64,000 nucleotides of DNA from Halovivax asiaticus JCM 14624. Its GTDB lineage: Archaea; Halobacteriota; Halobacteria; Halobacteriales; Natrialbaceae. This document shows positions 34,736 to 44,531 of this stretch, piece by piece. A program made the translations under genes and the position numbers. Under the pieces are notes generated by a model. The model saw nothing but the letters and a program-made list of their open reading frames with translations. It had not been told where the DNA came from and did no database searches. The stretch covers positions 440,265 to 504,264 of the forward strand of contig NZ_AOIQ01000006.1 in the NCBI RefSeq assembly GCF_000337515.1, given 5' to 3'. Within the stretch, counting starts at the first letter, position 1; each line of letters begins with the position of its first letter.

Positions 34736-36634
34736 TTAGTCACCTGCGGCCGGTTCGATCCGGACCTGTGCACTGGGTTCTGCCGCGCCGCCGTCGAGGC
34801 GGATCTCGTAGCTCTCGACGATCTCGGCGGGCTCGAACGGGTTCCCGTTGTACTTCAGCAGGCTGGTGAGCTTCTCGCCGTAGCGGCCGAGCTCCTTCTG
34901 GATCAGCCCGCGGAACTGTGCGGTCGCGTTCATCTCGACGACCATCGCCTCGTCGACGCTCTCGATAAACTCGACGAGTTCGTCCTCGGCCAGCGGCATC
35001 ATGTCGGAGACACCGATCGCCTTGACCGAGTGGCCCTCGTCGTTCAGTCGGGAAACGGCCTCGAAGACGGCGCCCTGGCTCGACCCCCAGGTGATGAGGC
35101 CGTAGTCGGCGTCGTCGGGACCGACGTACGTCTGGTTCGTCTCGCCTTCGTCGAGATCGTCGCGAATGTGCTCGAGTTTCTCGAGACGACGCTCCATCTG
35201 GAAGACGCGATTGTCTGGGTCTTCGCTGATGTGCCCGACCGGCGAGTGCTCGTTGCCCGTCGCGAGGTAGCGTCCGCCTTGCTGTCCGGGGATCGAGCGC
35301 TGGCTGACGCCGCGCTCGTTGTCGTCGTAGCCGAAGCGCTCGAACTTGCCCGAAGCGTCGTGGGCGGCCTCCTTGAGTTCGTCCTCGGTCAGCGTCGAGC
35401 CGAGGTCTGGCGCGGGTTCGCGGTCGAAGAACTCGACGTCGACGTTGGTGTTCTCGCCCGAGAGCTTCTGGTCGTAGACGATGATCGCCGGAATCTGGTA
35501 GTCGTAGGCGATCTCGAAGGCGATGCGGGTCTGCTCGTAGGCCTCCTCGACGTTGCCGGGGGCGAAGACGACGCGCGAGGAGTCGCCCTGGCTCGTGTAG
35601 AGGACGTGTTCCAGGTCACCCTGTTCTGGCTTGGTCGGCATCCCCGTCGAGGGGCCCGCTCGCATCGCTTCGAGCAGGACGATCGGCGTCTCGGTCATCT
35701 CCGCGAGCCCGAGCGGTTCGGACATCAGCGCGAAGCCGCCGCCCGAAGAACCGGACATGGCCTTCGCACCGGCGTGACTCGCACCGACGGCGAGTGCGGC
35801 CGCAGCGATCTCGTCTTCGACCTGTTCGGCGACGCCGCCCATGTCGGGGAAGTTCTGGCTGAGGATGGTGAAGACGTCCGTCCACGGCGTCATCGGGTAG
35901 CCGGAGATGAAGCGACAGCCGGCGTCGATAGCACCGTAGGCGATTGCGTTCGAGCCCGAGAGGAGCGCCTGTTCGGTCTCGTGGCTCCCTTCGGGGACCG
36001 TGAGGTCGTGGGACGTGTCGAACTCGTCGACCATCTCGTAGGCTTCCTGCAGAATCTGGAGGTTGGCCTCCAGCACGTCGCCGGACATGGCGTCTTCCAT
36101 CAGGTCCTCGATATGGGCGAGGTCCATCCCGATCAGGCCGGCAGTGACGCCGACACCCGCGGTGTTGCGCATGACCTCGCGACCGTGTTCTTTCGCGAGG
36201 TCGCGAAGGTCGACGGGGTAGACGTGCCAGCCGTTCTCCTCGGCCCGCGCCTCCAGGTCGAGTTCGGCGACATCGTCCTCGTCGAGCAGCCCCTCGTCGT
36301 AGACGATGATCCCGCCTTCGTTCAAGTCGTCCAAGTTCTCCGACAGTGGCTTCAGTTCCTCGTTGCCGTAGTAGGCCTCGTCCTGCGGGTTACGGGCGAA
36401 CGAGTCGCCCAGCGCGAGCAGGAAGTTGTAGCCGTCGCCACGTGACTGTACGTCGTGGCCCGCCGCCCGAATCTCGACGTACGTGTGGCCACCCCGAATC
36501 CGCGACGGATAGTGGCGGTGCGTGAAGACGTCGAGGCCCGAGCGCATCAGGGCCTTCGCGAAGTTCTGGCTCGTCGAGTCGATCCCGTCGCCGGAACCGC
36601 CTGCGATCCGCCAGATGAGTTCGTCGGTAGTCAT
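34736..36634 (-). CDS. porA: Pyruvate:ferredoxin oxidoreductase, alpha subunit (gamma-alpha fusion)
   Basis: 632 aa fusion. The N-terminal gamma-type domain (about 1-190) has RIAGGSGDGIDSTSQNFAKA and HYPSRIRGGHTYVEIRA. The alpha pyrimidine-binding domain follows from about residue 215 (LLSGSNAIAYGAIDAGCRF, ISGYPMTPWTD, then MSGSSGGGFALMSEPLGLA). Domain II is at the C-terminus. The haloarchaeal enzyme has two subunits and uses 2Fe-2S ferredoxin. The substrate call (pyruvate rather than 2-oxoglutarate) rests on length. Confidence 0.88.
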   Translation of the reverse strand: MTTDELIWRIAGGSGDGIDSTSQNFAKALMRSGLDVFTHRHYPSRIRGGHTYVEIRAAGHDVQSRGDGYNFLLALGDSFARNPQDEAYYGNEELKPLSENLDDLNEGGIIVYDEGLLDEDDVAELDLEARAEENGWHVYPVDLRDLAKEHGREVMRNTAGVGVTAGLIGMDLAHIEDLMEDAMSGDVLEANLQILQEAYEMVDEFDTSHDLTVPEGSHETEQALLSGSNAIAYGAIDAGCRFISGYPMTPWTDVFTILSQNFPDMGGVAEQVEDEIAAAALAVGASHAGAKAMSGSSGGGFALMSEPLGLAEMTETPIVLLEAMRAGPSTGMPTKPEQGDLEHVLYTSQGDSSRVVFAPGNVEEAYEQTRIAFEIAYDYQIPAIIVYDQKLSGENTNVDVEFFDREPAPDLGSTLTEDELKEAAHDASGKFERFGYDDNERGVSQRSIPGQQGGRYLATGNEHSPVGHISEDPDNRVFQMERRLEKLEHIRDDLDEGETNQTYVGPDDADYGLITWGSSQGAVFEAVSRLNDEGHSVKAIGVSDMMPLAEDELVEFIESVDEAMVVEMNATAQFRGLIQKELGRYGEKLTSLLKYNGNPFEPAEIVESYEIRLDGGAAEPSAQVRIEPAAGD

Positions 36635-36853
36635 GTGTATGAAACTGGGACCGATAGCCCCGCTGGTCCGTGCGCGAATTTTGCCACAGACCGCCTAAAG
36701 CCTTTGCTATCGATTGCCATGCATTTATCGTGAGGAATGTAGAATCACCACGAACTTTCAGCGATTGTGAGAGACAGAGAAAGATACGACCAGCGGCGGT
36801 GGCGCCCGATTCGAGGTGACGGGCTCCTGTTGGCTATCGGCTAGAAGAGTCAT

Positions 36854-38650
36854 ATGTCCCGACCGTCACTCGTTCGTATCGTGAGTACAGTCTCAGTTGC
36901 GATTGCGGATCTGCTGCCCGATCACGTCGTCGGCCGAGTCACCGTCACGCGCTACACCCCCGGTTCCGGGTTCGACCCAGCGACGCTCGCCGCGATCGAC
37001 TCGCGCTACTTGCTGTACGTGACGGCCTTCTCCCTCGCCGCACTCGCCTGTCTCGTCAGCCTCAGCCGACTGTCGGCGATCGCCGACACCGACACCCGAC
37101 GCGGTCTCGGTGCACTGCTGGTGACGAGCGGTGGGTGGGCCGGTTCACAGGTTGGGTACCTCGTCGCCCCGACGCGAGCACTCACCCTCGCGAGTTACGT
37201 GAGTGGGCTCGTTCTTGGCTTCACCGCGGTCGGAGCCTGGCTGTACTTCTGTTCAGCCTACACGGGACGTGGCTACCACCGAAATCCGACGTACCGGCGC
37301 CTCGGGCTGGCCGTCTTGCTCCCCGTCATCGCCCTGAAGGTCACGAATCCACTCCACCAGGGGTACTTTTCGACCGTGGAGGCGACGACACCCTTTCCCC
37401 ATCTCGCGATCCAGACCGGGCCGCTCCACTGGACCGCGATGGGACTGGCCTACGCACTGACGTTCGTGGGCTTTTTCATGCTGTTCGAACTCTTCACCGC
37501 CGTCGACCACGATACTCGCCCGCTCTTCGTTCTGGTCGGATTGACCGGACTCCCGGTGGTCGGTGATATCGTCGGCGCCACGACGCCCCACCTCGTGGAC
37601 ATGACCTACGAGCCACTCGGCGTGGCCGTCTTCGCCGTCGGCGTCGCGTTCGTCTCGCTCGAGCAGTTCGAAGCGGTCAGAGTCGCCGGCGAACGAGAGA
37701 CACCGCTCATCTCGCTCGATAGCGATGGACGGATCCGAGACACGAATCGCGCGGCGCGGACCGTCTTCCCGGCACTCGATGGATCGCACGGCGAGCCGCT
37801 CGACGCCATCCTGCCGACGGTGACCGAACGGATACACGGAGACGATCCGATCATCCCGATCGAACGGAGCGGAGACACGCAGTACCTCCGGGTAACTGAA
37901 AGTCCGCTCGCCAGCGGAACGGCCGACCTCGGCCGAACGATCGTCCTCACCGACGTGACCGAACGCAAGGCGTACCGACGTGAACTCGAGCGGCAAAACG
38001 ACCGACTCGATCGCTTCGCCAGCGTGGTGAGCCACGACCTGCGAAACCCCCTGAACGTGGCGACGGGTCGTCTCGAAATCGCACGGGAAACGGATCCAGA
38101 CGACGAAAACCTCGCCGAAATCGAGGCCGCCCTCGATCGAATGGGGACGTTGATCGACGACGTCCTCGTCCTCGCCAGAGAGGGCCAAACAGTCGAAAGC
38201 CGCGAACCGCTCACCCTCTCGACGGTCACTGCCGACTCCTGGGAGATGGTCGACGGTCCCGACGCCGAGTGTACGATCGAGACCGATCTGAACTTCGCCG
38301 GCGACTCCGACCGGCTCACCCGCCTCTTCGAGAACCTCTTTCGCAACGCCCTCGATCACGCGGGCGACGATGTCGCCATCACCGCCGGCGCCTTCCCAGA
38401 TCGATCGGGTTTCTTCGTCGAAGACGACGGCCCCGGGATCGACCCGGCCAAGCGCGACGACGTCTTCGAACAGGGCTACACGTCCGATCCCGATGGGACG
38501 GGCTTCGGCCTCGCGATCGTCGCCGAGATCGTAGCCGCCCACGGCTGGTCGATCGGCGTGACAGAGAGCCAGGAGGGAGGTGCCCGATTCGAGATCACGG
38601 GCGTGACGGAACAAACGAGCGGGAAGCCACCGGAGCGGGCTGCCACGTAA
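36854..38650 (+). CDS. 7TM-PAS sensor histidine kinase
   Basis: 598 aa. An N-terminal 7TM receptor module (about 50-270; GAWLYFCSAYTGRGYHRN is typical of this haloarchaeal kinase sensor). A PAS-like domain spans about 283-370. HisKA has the phospho-acceptor His394 in SHDLRNPL, and HATPase_c has FENLFRNALDHAG (N box), DDGPGID (G1) and GTGFGLAIV (G2). All catalytic boxes are intact. No response regulator is adjacent. The first ~50 residues are not clearly part of the family, so the true start could be further in. Confidence 0.9.
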   Translation: MSRPSLVRIVSTVSVAIADLLPDHVVGRVTVTRYTPGSGFDPATLAAIDSRYLLYVTAFSLAALACLVSLSRLSAIADTDTRRGLGALLVTSGGWAGSQVGYLVAPTRALTLASYVSGLVLGFTAVGAWLYFCSAYTGRGYHRNPTYRRLGLAVLLPVIALKVTNPLHQGYFSTVEATTPFPHLAIQTGPLHWTAMGLAYALTFVGFFMLFELFTAVDHDTRPLFVLVGLTGLPVVGDIVGATTPHLVDMTYEPLGVAVFAVGVAFVSLEQFEAVRVAGERETPLISLDSDGRIRDTNRAARTVFPALDGSHGEPLDAILPTVTERIHGDDPIIPIERSGDTQYLRVTESPLASGTADLGRTIVLTDVTERKAYRRELERQNDRLDRFASVVSHDLRNPLNVATGRLEIARETDPDDENLAEIEAALDRMGTLIDDVLVLAREGQTVESREPLTLSTVTADSWEMVDGPDAECTIETDLNFAGDSDRLTRLFENLFRNALDHAGDDVAITAGAFPDRSGFFVEDDGPGIDPAKRDDVFEQGYTSDPDGTGFGLAIVAEIVAAHGWSIGVTESQEGGARFEITGVTEQTSGKPPERAAT

Positions 38651-38743
38651 CAGACGTAACGGAAGCATCTGTAGCGCGGGTAGGCATCGGGCCATCAGGC
38701 ATGAACCCCACGACCGTGCAGGCGAGATCGGCGGCGATCGTCG

Positions 38744-39898
38744 CTACTCGGTTCGCGGATTGGACGGATGATAGTCGGTGTCGTATTCGCCCGGATCGTC
38801 GTCAACCCGGTCGGGGTTCAGCCGCCCGGACAAGAGCATGAAGTCGACCAGCGTGAGCGCGAGCATCGCCTCCACGACGGGAACACCGCGGGGCGGCAAG
38901 ACCGGATCGTGCCGGCCGATCACCTGTGCGTCCTCTATCACTTCGCCGGTCTCCCAGTCGACGGTCTGCTGTTCGGCGGGGATCGACGTCGGTGCGTGCA
39001 GGGAGACCTCGCCGTAGATCGGTTCACCCGAGGAGATGCCGCCCTGGATACCCCCGTGGTCGTCGTCGGCGGGTTTCGGGTTACCATCCTCGTCGAACTC
39101 CCACTCGTCGTTTCGATCCGTCCCCGCGTACTCCCTAGCTTCGCGGCCGAGGCCGAACTCGAACGCCGTCGCGGCGGGGACGGCCATCATCGCCTGGCCG
39201 AGACGAGCCGACAGCGAATCGAATCGGGGGGCGCCCAGCCCGACGGGGACGCCGCGGGCTTCGAAGTAGATCCCGCCGCCGATCGAGTCGCCTTCCCGCT
39301 GGTACTCCTCGATACGTTCTTGCATTCGCTCGGCGGTATCGAGATCCGCACAACGAACGTCCATCTCGTCGACGCGCTCGCGGATCTCGTCGAACGGAAC
39401 CTCGGGGGCCTCGATATCACCGATCTGGCAGACGTGGGCGGCGATCTCGATGCCCTCGCGAGCAAGCAATTTCTTCGCGATGGCGCCCGCCGCGACCCAG
39501 TTGACCGTCTCGCGGGCCGACGAACGCCCGCCGCCGCCCCAGTTGCGCGTGCCGAACTTCGCGGAGTAAGTGAAGTCACCGTGGGAGGGTCGCGGCGCGG
39601 TGATGAACGGCTCGTACTTGCCCGAGCGGGCGTCCTTGTTCTCGATCGTGAGGCCGATCGGCGTTCCCGTGGTGAAGCCGTCCTGGATCCCCGATTCGAT
39701 AGAGACAGCGTCCGGTTCGCCGCGGCTCGTCGTAATCTTCGATTGGCCCGGCTTTCGCCGGTCGAGTTCGCGCTGGATATCCGCTTCGGAGAGTTCGAGG
39801 CCAGCGGGACAACCCGAGACGGTACAGCCCATCGAGGGACCGTGGCTCTCCCCGTACGTCGTCACCTGAAAGAGTCGGCCGAAGCGATTGCCGTTCAT
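38744..39898 (-). CDS. aroC: Chorismate synthase
   Basis: 384 aa from the ATG at 39898 (MNGNRFGRLFQVTTYGESHG). It makes chorismate from EPSP with reduced FMN, the last step of the shikimate pathway. Signatures: GESHGPSMGCTVSGCPAG, RPSHGDFTYSAKFGTRNWGGGGRSSARET (split over about 85-115) and IQGGISSGEPI. Other shikimate genes are not in the window. Confidence 0.97.
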   Translation of the reverse strand: MNGNRFGRLFQVTTYGESHGPSMGCTVSGCPAGLELSEADIQRELDRRKPGQSKITTSRGEPDAVSIESGIQDGFTTGTPIGLTIENKDARSGKYEPFITAPRPSHGDFTYSAKFGTRNWGGGGRSSARETVNWVAAGAIAKKLLAREGIEIAAHVCQIGDIEAPEVPFDEIRERVDEMDVRCADLDTAERMQERIEEYQREGDSIGGGIYFEARGVPVGLGAPRFDSLSARLGQAMMAVPAATAFEFGLGREAREYAGTDRNDEWEFDEDGNPKPADDDHGGIQGGISSGEPIYGEVSLHAPTSIPAEQQTVDWETGEVIEDAQVIGRHDPVLPPRGVPVVEAMLALTLVDFMLLSGRLNPDRVDDDPGEYDTDYHPSNPRTE

Positions 39899-39983
39899 TG
39901 CCAGAGGGTGTGCGACCACGGCACTTAGCGGTGGGGTTTTGGTGGAATGTTGTCGCCACCTGGCGGCAGTTGCTTCGAATCGC

Positions 39984-40412
39984 TCACCCGTCAGTGGGCA
40001 AGTGAGACTGGACTGACCGCCCAATCATGCGCGTTTCCAGGTCCAGCAATCGCCGTTTCGTCGCCACGCCCCCGGTCGCCGAGTAGCCACCCAGACCACC
40101 GTCGGTCGCGACGACGCGATGGCACGGAACGAGCAAGGGGACCGGGTTTCGACCGCAGGCCTGGCCGACCGCGACCGGCGCAGTATCGAGGGCAGTGGCG
40201 AGTTCGCCGTAGGTACGGGTCTCGCCGTACGGAATCTGGGCCATCGCACTCATCACGTCGCCGAGAAACCCGTCGGGAAGAGCGATCTCGAGGGCGAACT
40301 CGGTTCGCCCGCCTCGCTCGTAGTCTCGGACTTGCCGACGGATCTCGGCCGGCGGTGCGTCGACGAACGACTCGTCAAGTTCGATCGTCGCGTCTATGAT
40401 ATCTACGTGCAT
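39984..40412 (-). CDS. Methylated-DNA--[protein]-cysteine S-methyltransferase (Ogt-like)
   Basis: 142 aa from the ATG at 40412 (MHVDIIDATIELDESFVDA). The C-terminal ATase domain has IPYGETRTYGELATAL (HTH region) and the active-site PCHRVV with Cys97. It repairs O6-alkylguanine by suicidal transfer to that Cys, or could be an alkyltransferase-like protein with altered range. The N-terminal domain is shortened relative to bacterial Ogt. Confidence 0.92.
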   Translation of the reverse strand: MHVDIIDATIELDESFVDAPPAEIRRQVRDYERGGRTEFALEIALPDGFLGDVMSAMAQIPYGETRTYGELATALDTAPVAVGQACGRNPVPLLVPCHRVVATDGGLGGYSATGGVATKRRLLDLETRMIGRSVQSHLPTDG

Positions 40413-40450
40413 GAGAGTCTCCGTGGTTGAGACGGTGGGCCGGCGTTCGG

Positions 40451-41830
40451 TCACCACGTCAATCCGTCGTAGGCGTCCAGCCGATCTCGATCGACGTCGA
40501 TCCGACGTCCGTCGACGAGGATTCGCTGGTTCATGGTCTCGACCGGCAGGTCGTCGTACTCCGGCCAGTCGGTGGCCAGGACGGCACCGTCGACCCCCGC
40601 GAGTGCCTCCGCGACGGATTCTTCGAAGGTGAGCGATCCCGTTTCGACGTCGGTAGCCGAGTCGGCGGACCCGCCGTTCCGTTCGGCGTAGTATTCGCGC
40701 ACGTTCTCGATCGCCACCGGGTCGTGAGCGACCACGTCGACGCCCCGCTCGCGGAGCCGATCGATCACTAGCAGCGAACGGGACTTCCGGATGTCGTCGG
40801 TGTGCGGCTTGAACGAGAGGCCGAGGACGGTAATTCTGGCGCCCTCGATGTCGACGTGATTGGCCAGTAGCGAGACGAGACGATCGGGCTGGCCGTCGTT
40901 GACGGCGACGACCGCATCGAGCAGACCCGGCTCGTAACCCTGGTCGCGGGCCCCAGCCCGCAACGCGTTGACGTCCTTGGGAAAGCACGAGCCACCCCAG
41001 CCGAGCCCGGAGCGCATGAATCGCTCCGAGATTCTGTCGTCGAGCCCGACCGCGTCGAGCACTTCGTAGGCGTCCGCGCCGTACGATTTCGCGATATTAC
41101 CGAGTTCGTTGACCAGCGACACCTTCGACGCGAGGAAGGCGTTGTTCGCGTACTTGATGAGTTCGGCCGAGCGGACATCCGTTTCGACGTACTCCGTTCC
41201 ATCCTGGTCGAGAATCGGCGCGTAGAGCGCACGGAGGGTCGCGGCCGCGTCTTCGCTCGTCGCGCCGACGACGACCTTGTCGGGATCCAGGAAATCCGAG
41301 ACGGCCGTCCCCATCCGGAGGAACTCCGGATTCATCGCGAGATCGAGGTCGTCGCCGACTGTCATCCCGCCAGCCTCGGCGACGAGCGGGCCGACGACGT
41401 CCTCGGTGGTCCCGGGGAGGACCGTGCTCTTGACGACGACGAGGTGGGAGTCGGTGCCGGGATTTGCATCCTCGTGTGCCCCGGTAGCCGCGTCATCGGC
41501 GTCTGCAAGCGCCTCGCCGAGCGACTCGCTCGCCGCGCGCATCGGACCGAGGTCCAGACTCCCGTCCTCGTGCTGGGGTGTCGGTAGGCAGAGCATCGTG
41601 AGATCGGTGTCGACGATCTCGCCGTAGTCGGTCGTCGCACGCAGGCGACTGCCGGCGTGCTCGTCGATCAGGGGCGCCAGTCCGGGCTCGTGGATCGGCG
41701 ATTCGCCGGCGTTGATCGCGTCGACGATGTCCTCGTCGATGTCGACGTTGACGACCTCGTGGCCCATATCGGCGAAGCAAGCCGCGACGGTCGTCCCGAC
41801 ATAGCCGCTGCCGACGATGGAGACGTGCAT
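40451..41830 (-). CDS. aglM: UDP-glucose 6-dehydrogenase
   Basis: 459 aa. It oxidises UDP-glucose twice to UDP-glucuronate. NAD site GSGYVG (7-12); the catalytic Cys282 is in GGSCFPKD; GLSFKPHTDDIRKS marks the C-terminal domain. A polar insertion near residues 108-128 (DADDAATGAHEDANPG) is specific to haloarchaeal copies or this organism. In Haloferax the homologue AglM acts with AglF in S-layer N-glycosylation. Here aglF is only 323 bases away in the same direction. Confidence 0.95.
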   Translation of the reverse strand: MHVSIVGSGYVGTTVAACFADMGHEVVNVDIDEDIVDAINAGESPIHEPGLAPLIDEHAGSRLRATTDYGEIVDTDLTMLCLPTPQHEDGSLDLGPMRAASESLGEALADADDAATGAHEDANPGTDSHLVVVKSTVLPGTTEDVVGPLVAEAGGMTVGDDLDLAMNPEFLRMGTAVSDFLDPDKVVVGATSEDAAATLRALYAPILDQDGTEYVETDVRSAELIKYANNAFLASKVSLVNELGNIAKSYGADAYEVLDAVGLDDRISERFMRSGLGWGGSCFPKDVNALRAGARDQGYEPGLLDAVVAVNDGQPDRLVSLLANHVDIEGARITVLGLSFKPHTDDIRKSRSLLVIDRLRERGVDVVAHDPVAIENVREYYAERNGGSADSATDVETGSLTFEESVAEALAGVDGAVLATDWPEYDDLPVETMNQRILVDGRRIDVDRDRLDAYDGLTW

Positions 41831-41910
41831 ACGCGTGGGGATGACGTGTGGGGCTTAGTGGTTTGTGGGCCTGGGCGAAGAGATTTGGGGACGGCAGTTC
41901 ACGGACGAGT

Positions 41911-42143
41911 GTGACCGAAGCGACCGAACGAGAATCGCTCGACGAAAAGCGCAACCGGAATCGACAGCAGCGCCTCACCGCCGTCAAACGCTGGGTCGAG
42001 TACATCGAAACGCACGATCCGGACGTATGGGTGAGCAACAGAACAAGCTGATCGATTCGCAGTTCGAGTCCGCCCATCACTCCGAAATCGACGTCGAACA
42101 CCGCCGACGCGTCGCGAAGGCTGGTCGCGACCGGTCGCAGTAA
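41911..42143 (+). pseudogene. Small haloarchaeal protein apparently split by a 1-base frameshift
   Basis: Two overlapping short frames cover this stretch. The first (GTG at 41911, stop 42051, 46 aa) ends RWVEYIETHDPDVW then VSNRTS. The second (ATG at 42027, to 42143, 38 aa) reads GEQQNKLIDSQFESAHHSE and ends KAGRDRSQ. One extra G in the ggg run at 42029-42031 would join them as ...DPDVWGEQQNKLIDSQ..., giving a single acidic/basic helical protein of about 77 aa. This could be a real lesion, a sequencing error, or two genes. No function known. Confidence 0.5.
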
Positions 42144-42152
42144 CTACCGTTC

Positions 42153-42887
42153 TCACTCCGTCACTTCCGGCGCCTGGGCCTCCTGGACGAGCTCCTCGGC
42201 CCGGTCGCGATCCTCGGGGTAGCCGACGTCGATGCGCCAGCCGTCCATCCGGATGGCGTCGATGGTGCGGCCGGACTGTATGAGGAGATCGATCGCGTCC
42301 GGGAGTTCGTACTCGCCGCGGTCGGAGGGCTGAACGAGATGGCAAGCGTGGAAGATCGCCGGCGTGAACGTGTAGAAGCCGGTCATCACGAGATTCGACG
42401 GTGGGTCGTCGGGCTTCTCCATAACCTCGACGACTTCGCCGTATTCGTTCGTGTCGAGTACGCCGTACCGGGAGGCTTCCTCCCACGGAACTTCCTCGAC
42501 GAGGAAGGCTGCGTCAGCGCGATCCTCCTGCTGGCGATTGACGACATCGCCGAGGTTCCCGCGGAAGATGTTGTCGCCCAGCATCAACACGAAGTCGTCG
42601 TCGATGTGCGGTTCGGCCTGTAAGATCGCGTGGGCGAGCCCGGCCTGTTCGCGCTGGTGGGCGTAGGTGATGGGGACGCCGCGGTACTCGTCACCGTAGC
42701 GTTCGATGATCTGTTCTTTCAGGTGGCCGACGACCACGATGAGTTCCGCCGCGCCGATCTCGATCAAGTTGTCGAAGACGTCTTCGACGAGCGGGGTGCC
42801 GTCGACCTCGACAAGTGCCTTGGGGGTGTCCTCGGTGAGCGGCTCGAGCCGGGTACCCTTCCCGGCTGCGAGTACGACGGCTTGCAT
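42153..42887 (-). CDS. aglF: UTP--glucose-1-phosphate uridylyltransferase (AglF-type)
   Basis: 244 aa. Nucleotidyltransferase with LAAGKGTRLEPLTEDTPKALVEV (1-30), LGDNIFRGNLGDV and EKPDDPPSNLVMTGFYTF. It closely matches what I recall of Haloferax AglF, which makes UDP-glucose for the N-glycan uronic acids. No left-handed beta-helix domain, unlike the two longer paralogues at 44532 and 48801. Same direction as aglM. Confidence 0.9.
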   Translation of the reverse strand: MQAVVLAAGKGTRLEPLTEDTPKALVEVDGTPLVEDVFDNLIEIGAAELIVVVGHLKEQIIERYGDEYRGVPITYAHQREQAGLAHAILQAEPHIDDDFVLMLGDNIFRGNLGDVVNRQQEDRADAAFLVEEVPWEEASRYGVLDTNEYGEVVEVMEKPDDPPSNLVMTGFYTFTPAIFHACHLVQPSDRGEYELPDAIDLLIQSGRTIDAIRMDGWRIDVGYPEDRDRAEELVQEAQAPEVTE

Positions 42888-42980
42888 GCCGATACATTCG
42901 GCCGCCAGGCGCTATATCCTTTCGGGGATGCCATCAGCAACCGCGAAACGGACCGGGCAGACTCGAACAACGAGCCAGCG

Positions 42981-44402
42981 TCAGTCGGACTCACGCTCGA
43001 CGGTCTCGTCGACCAGTTGTCGGGCGGCCTCGAACACCTCCTGGGCGCGATCGTCGTCCCTTGCCTGTGCCGTAATCCGGACGAGTGGCTGGGTGCCGCT
43101 CGCGCGAAGGAGGTACCAGGCGTCGCCCAGATCGACGCGAAGCCCGTCGCGATCGTCCGTGGCCTCGATCGGTCCCGGGCCGGCCCCGTCGGCGATCGAC
43201 GCGGCGAGGGCCCCCACGACGGCGGCTTTCTCGTCCGTTTCGATCGACTCGCGGTGGATCGGATACGACGGAACGTCGGCCGCAAGATCGGAGAGCGGTC
43301 CATCGCGAGCCACGAGCGCGGCGAGTCGGCAGGCCGCGAGCGGGCCGTCCGGACACGGCGTCTCGTCCGGCCAGATCCACGCGCCGGAGGGCTCGCCGCC
43401 GAAGACGACGGCCGGGTCAGTGGCTCGCTCGGCGACGTAGCCGTCACCGACGCGCGTTCGCGTGAGGGAGGCGCCGACGTCGGCGAGGGCATCGTCCACC
43501 GCGAGGCTCGTGTTGACCGGCGCCGCGACGAGGAGCTCGTCGCTGGACACGGCGGGCTCACTCGACTCCCCACCTGTGTGCTCTAAGGCATCCGCCCGCT
43601 CGACGGCATCGCACCCGAACAGCGCCAGCAGAACGTCACCGTCGAGAATCGTCCCGTCCTTGGTGACGGCCACCAGCCGGTCGGCGTCCCCGTCGTGTGC
43701 CACGCCGAGGTCGGCGTCGGTCGTCGCGACGACGCGTGACAGCGTCTCGCAGTTCGCTGGCGTCGGTTCGCTCGGACGGGCTGGGAATCGGCCGTCCGGC
43801 AGCGCGTTCAGCGTCTCCACGTGACAGCCCAGTTCTCGGAGCGCGGCAGCGGTGATCGACCCCGTTCCCGAGCCGACGTCGACGACGACCGACGGCTGGC
43901 GCTCGAGTGCCGGTTCGTCAGGTATCGACACCGCATCGACGAGTGCGTCGACGTGGCGATCGGTCGCCTCGGTCCACGAGGTTCGCTCGCCGACGGCGTC
44001 CCAGGCGACGAGATCGGTTTCGCCAACCTCGATTCGTTCCTCGATCGTCGAGAGCGAGTCGCGATCGAGCGCCTTGCCGGTCTCGTCCCAGAGCTTGAGC
44101 CCGTTGTCCGCAGGTGGGTTGTGCGAAGCGGTGACGGCGATCCCGAGATCCGCGTCGCGCCAGCCCACTGACCGGGCGATCGTCGGCGTCGTCGCGACCC
44201 CGACGTCCACGACGTCGGTCCCGGACTCTCGAAGCCCCGCGGCGACGGCGTCGACGAGCAGGTCGCCCGTCTCGCGCACGTCCCGCCCGACCACGACGCG
44301 ATCGGCGTCGACGCCGACCGCACGCCCCACAGACAGTGCCAGCTCCGCAGTGACGACATCCCCGACCGGGCCGCGGACGCCGCTCGTTCCGAACAGTGAC
44401 AT
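42981..44402 (-). CDS. glmM: Phosphoglucosamine mutase / phosphohexomutase
   Basis: 473 aa from the ATG at 44402 (MSLFGTSGVRGPVGD). It interconverts hexosamine (or hexose) 6- and 1-phosphates. The phospho-serine loop is TASHNPPADNG with Ser93. The Mg loop is HDGDADRLVAV, the sugar loop is FGGEPSGAWIW, and the phosphate loop at the C-terminus is LRASGTQPLVRI. Position between aglF and the glmU-like gene supports the GlcN role. Confidence 0.92.
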   Translation of the reverse strand: MSLFGTSGVRGPVGDVVTAELALSVGRAVGVDADRVVVGRDVRETGDLLVDAVAAGLRESGTDVVDVGVATTPTIARSVGWRDADLGIAVTASHNPPADNGLKLWDETGKALDRDSLSTIEERIEVGETDLVAWDAVGERTSWTEATDRHVDALVDAVSIPDEPALERQPSVVVDVGSGTGSITAAALRELGCHVETLNALPDGRFPARPSEPTPANCETLSRVVATTDADLGVAHDGDADRLVAVTKDGTILDGDVLLALFGCDAVERADALEHTGGESSEPAVSSDELLVAAPVNTSLAVDDALADVGASLTRTRVGDGYVAERATDPAVVFGGEPSGAWIWPDETPCPDGPLAACRLAALVARDGPLSDLAADVPSYPIHRESIETDEKAAVVGALAASIADGAGPGPIEATDDRDGLRVDLGDAWYLLRASGTQPLVRITAQARDDDRAQEVFEAARQLVDETVERESD

Positions 44403-44531
44403 GCCGGTGACTCCGGGTGGCCCGCTCGAAAACGTTGGGATCCGTTCCACCACGTGAGAGATCGATGGCGGGAGTGGCGATCGGCCGGTCCGTGGCTGCG
44501 TGATCGTGTGACGGCGCCACCGCGGCCGTCG

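Noticed and set aside
33393-34739. 448-codon plus-strand frame opposite porB
   Set aside because: Its first part is the out-of-frame shadow of the small membrane protein at 33439 and the rest is antisense to porB.
34733-36445. 570-codon plus-strand frame opposite porA
   Set aside because: Antisense shadow of PorA; the protein is Val/Arg/Asp-rich with no motif.
37253-38695. 480-codon minus-strand frame opposite the 7TM kinase
   Set aside because: Antisense shadow; kinase motifs are on the plus strand.
38768-39928. 386-codon plus-strand frame opposite aroC
   Set aside because: Antisense shadow of chorismate synthase.
40413-40988. Longer N-terminus for the Ogt-like protein
   Set aside because: The in-frame extension is Arg/Pro-rich and overlaps aglM in a shadow frame; the ATG at 40412 starts a normal-looking protein.
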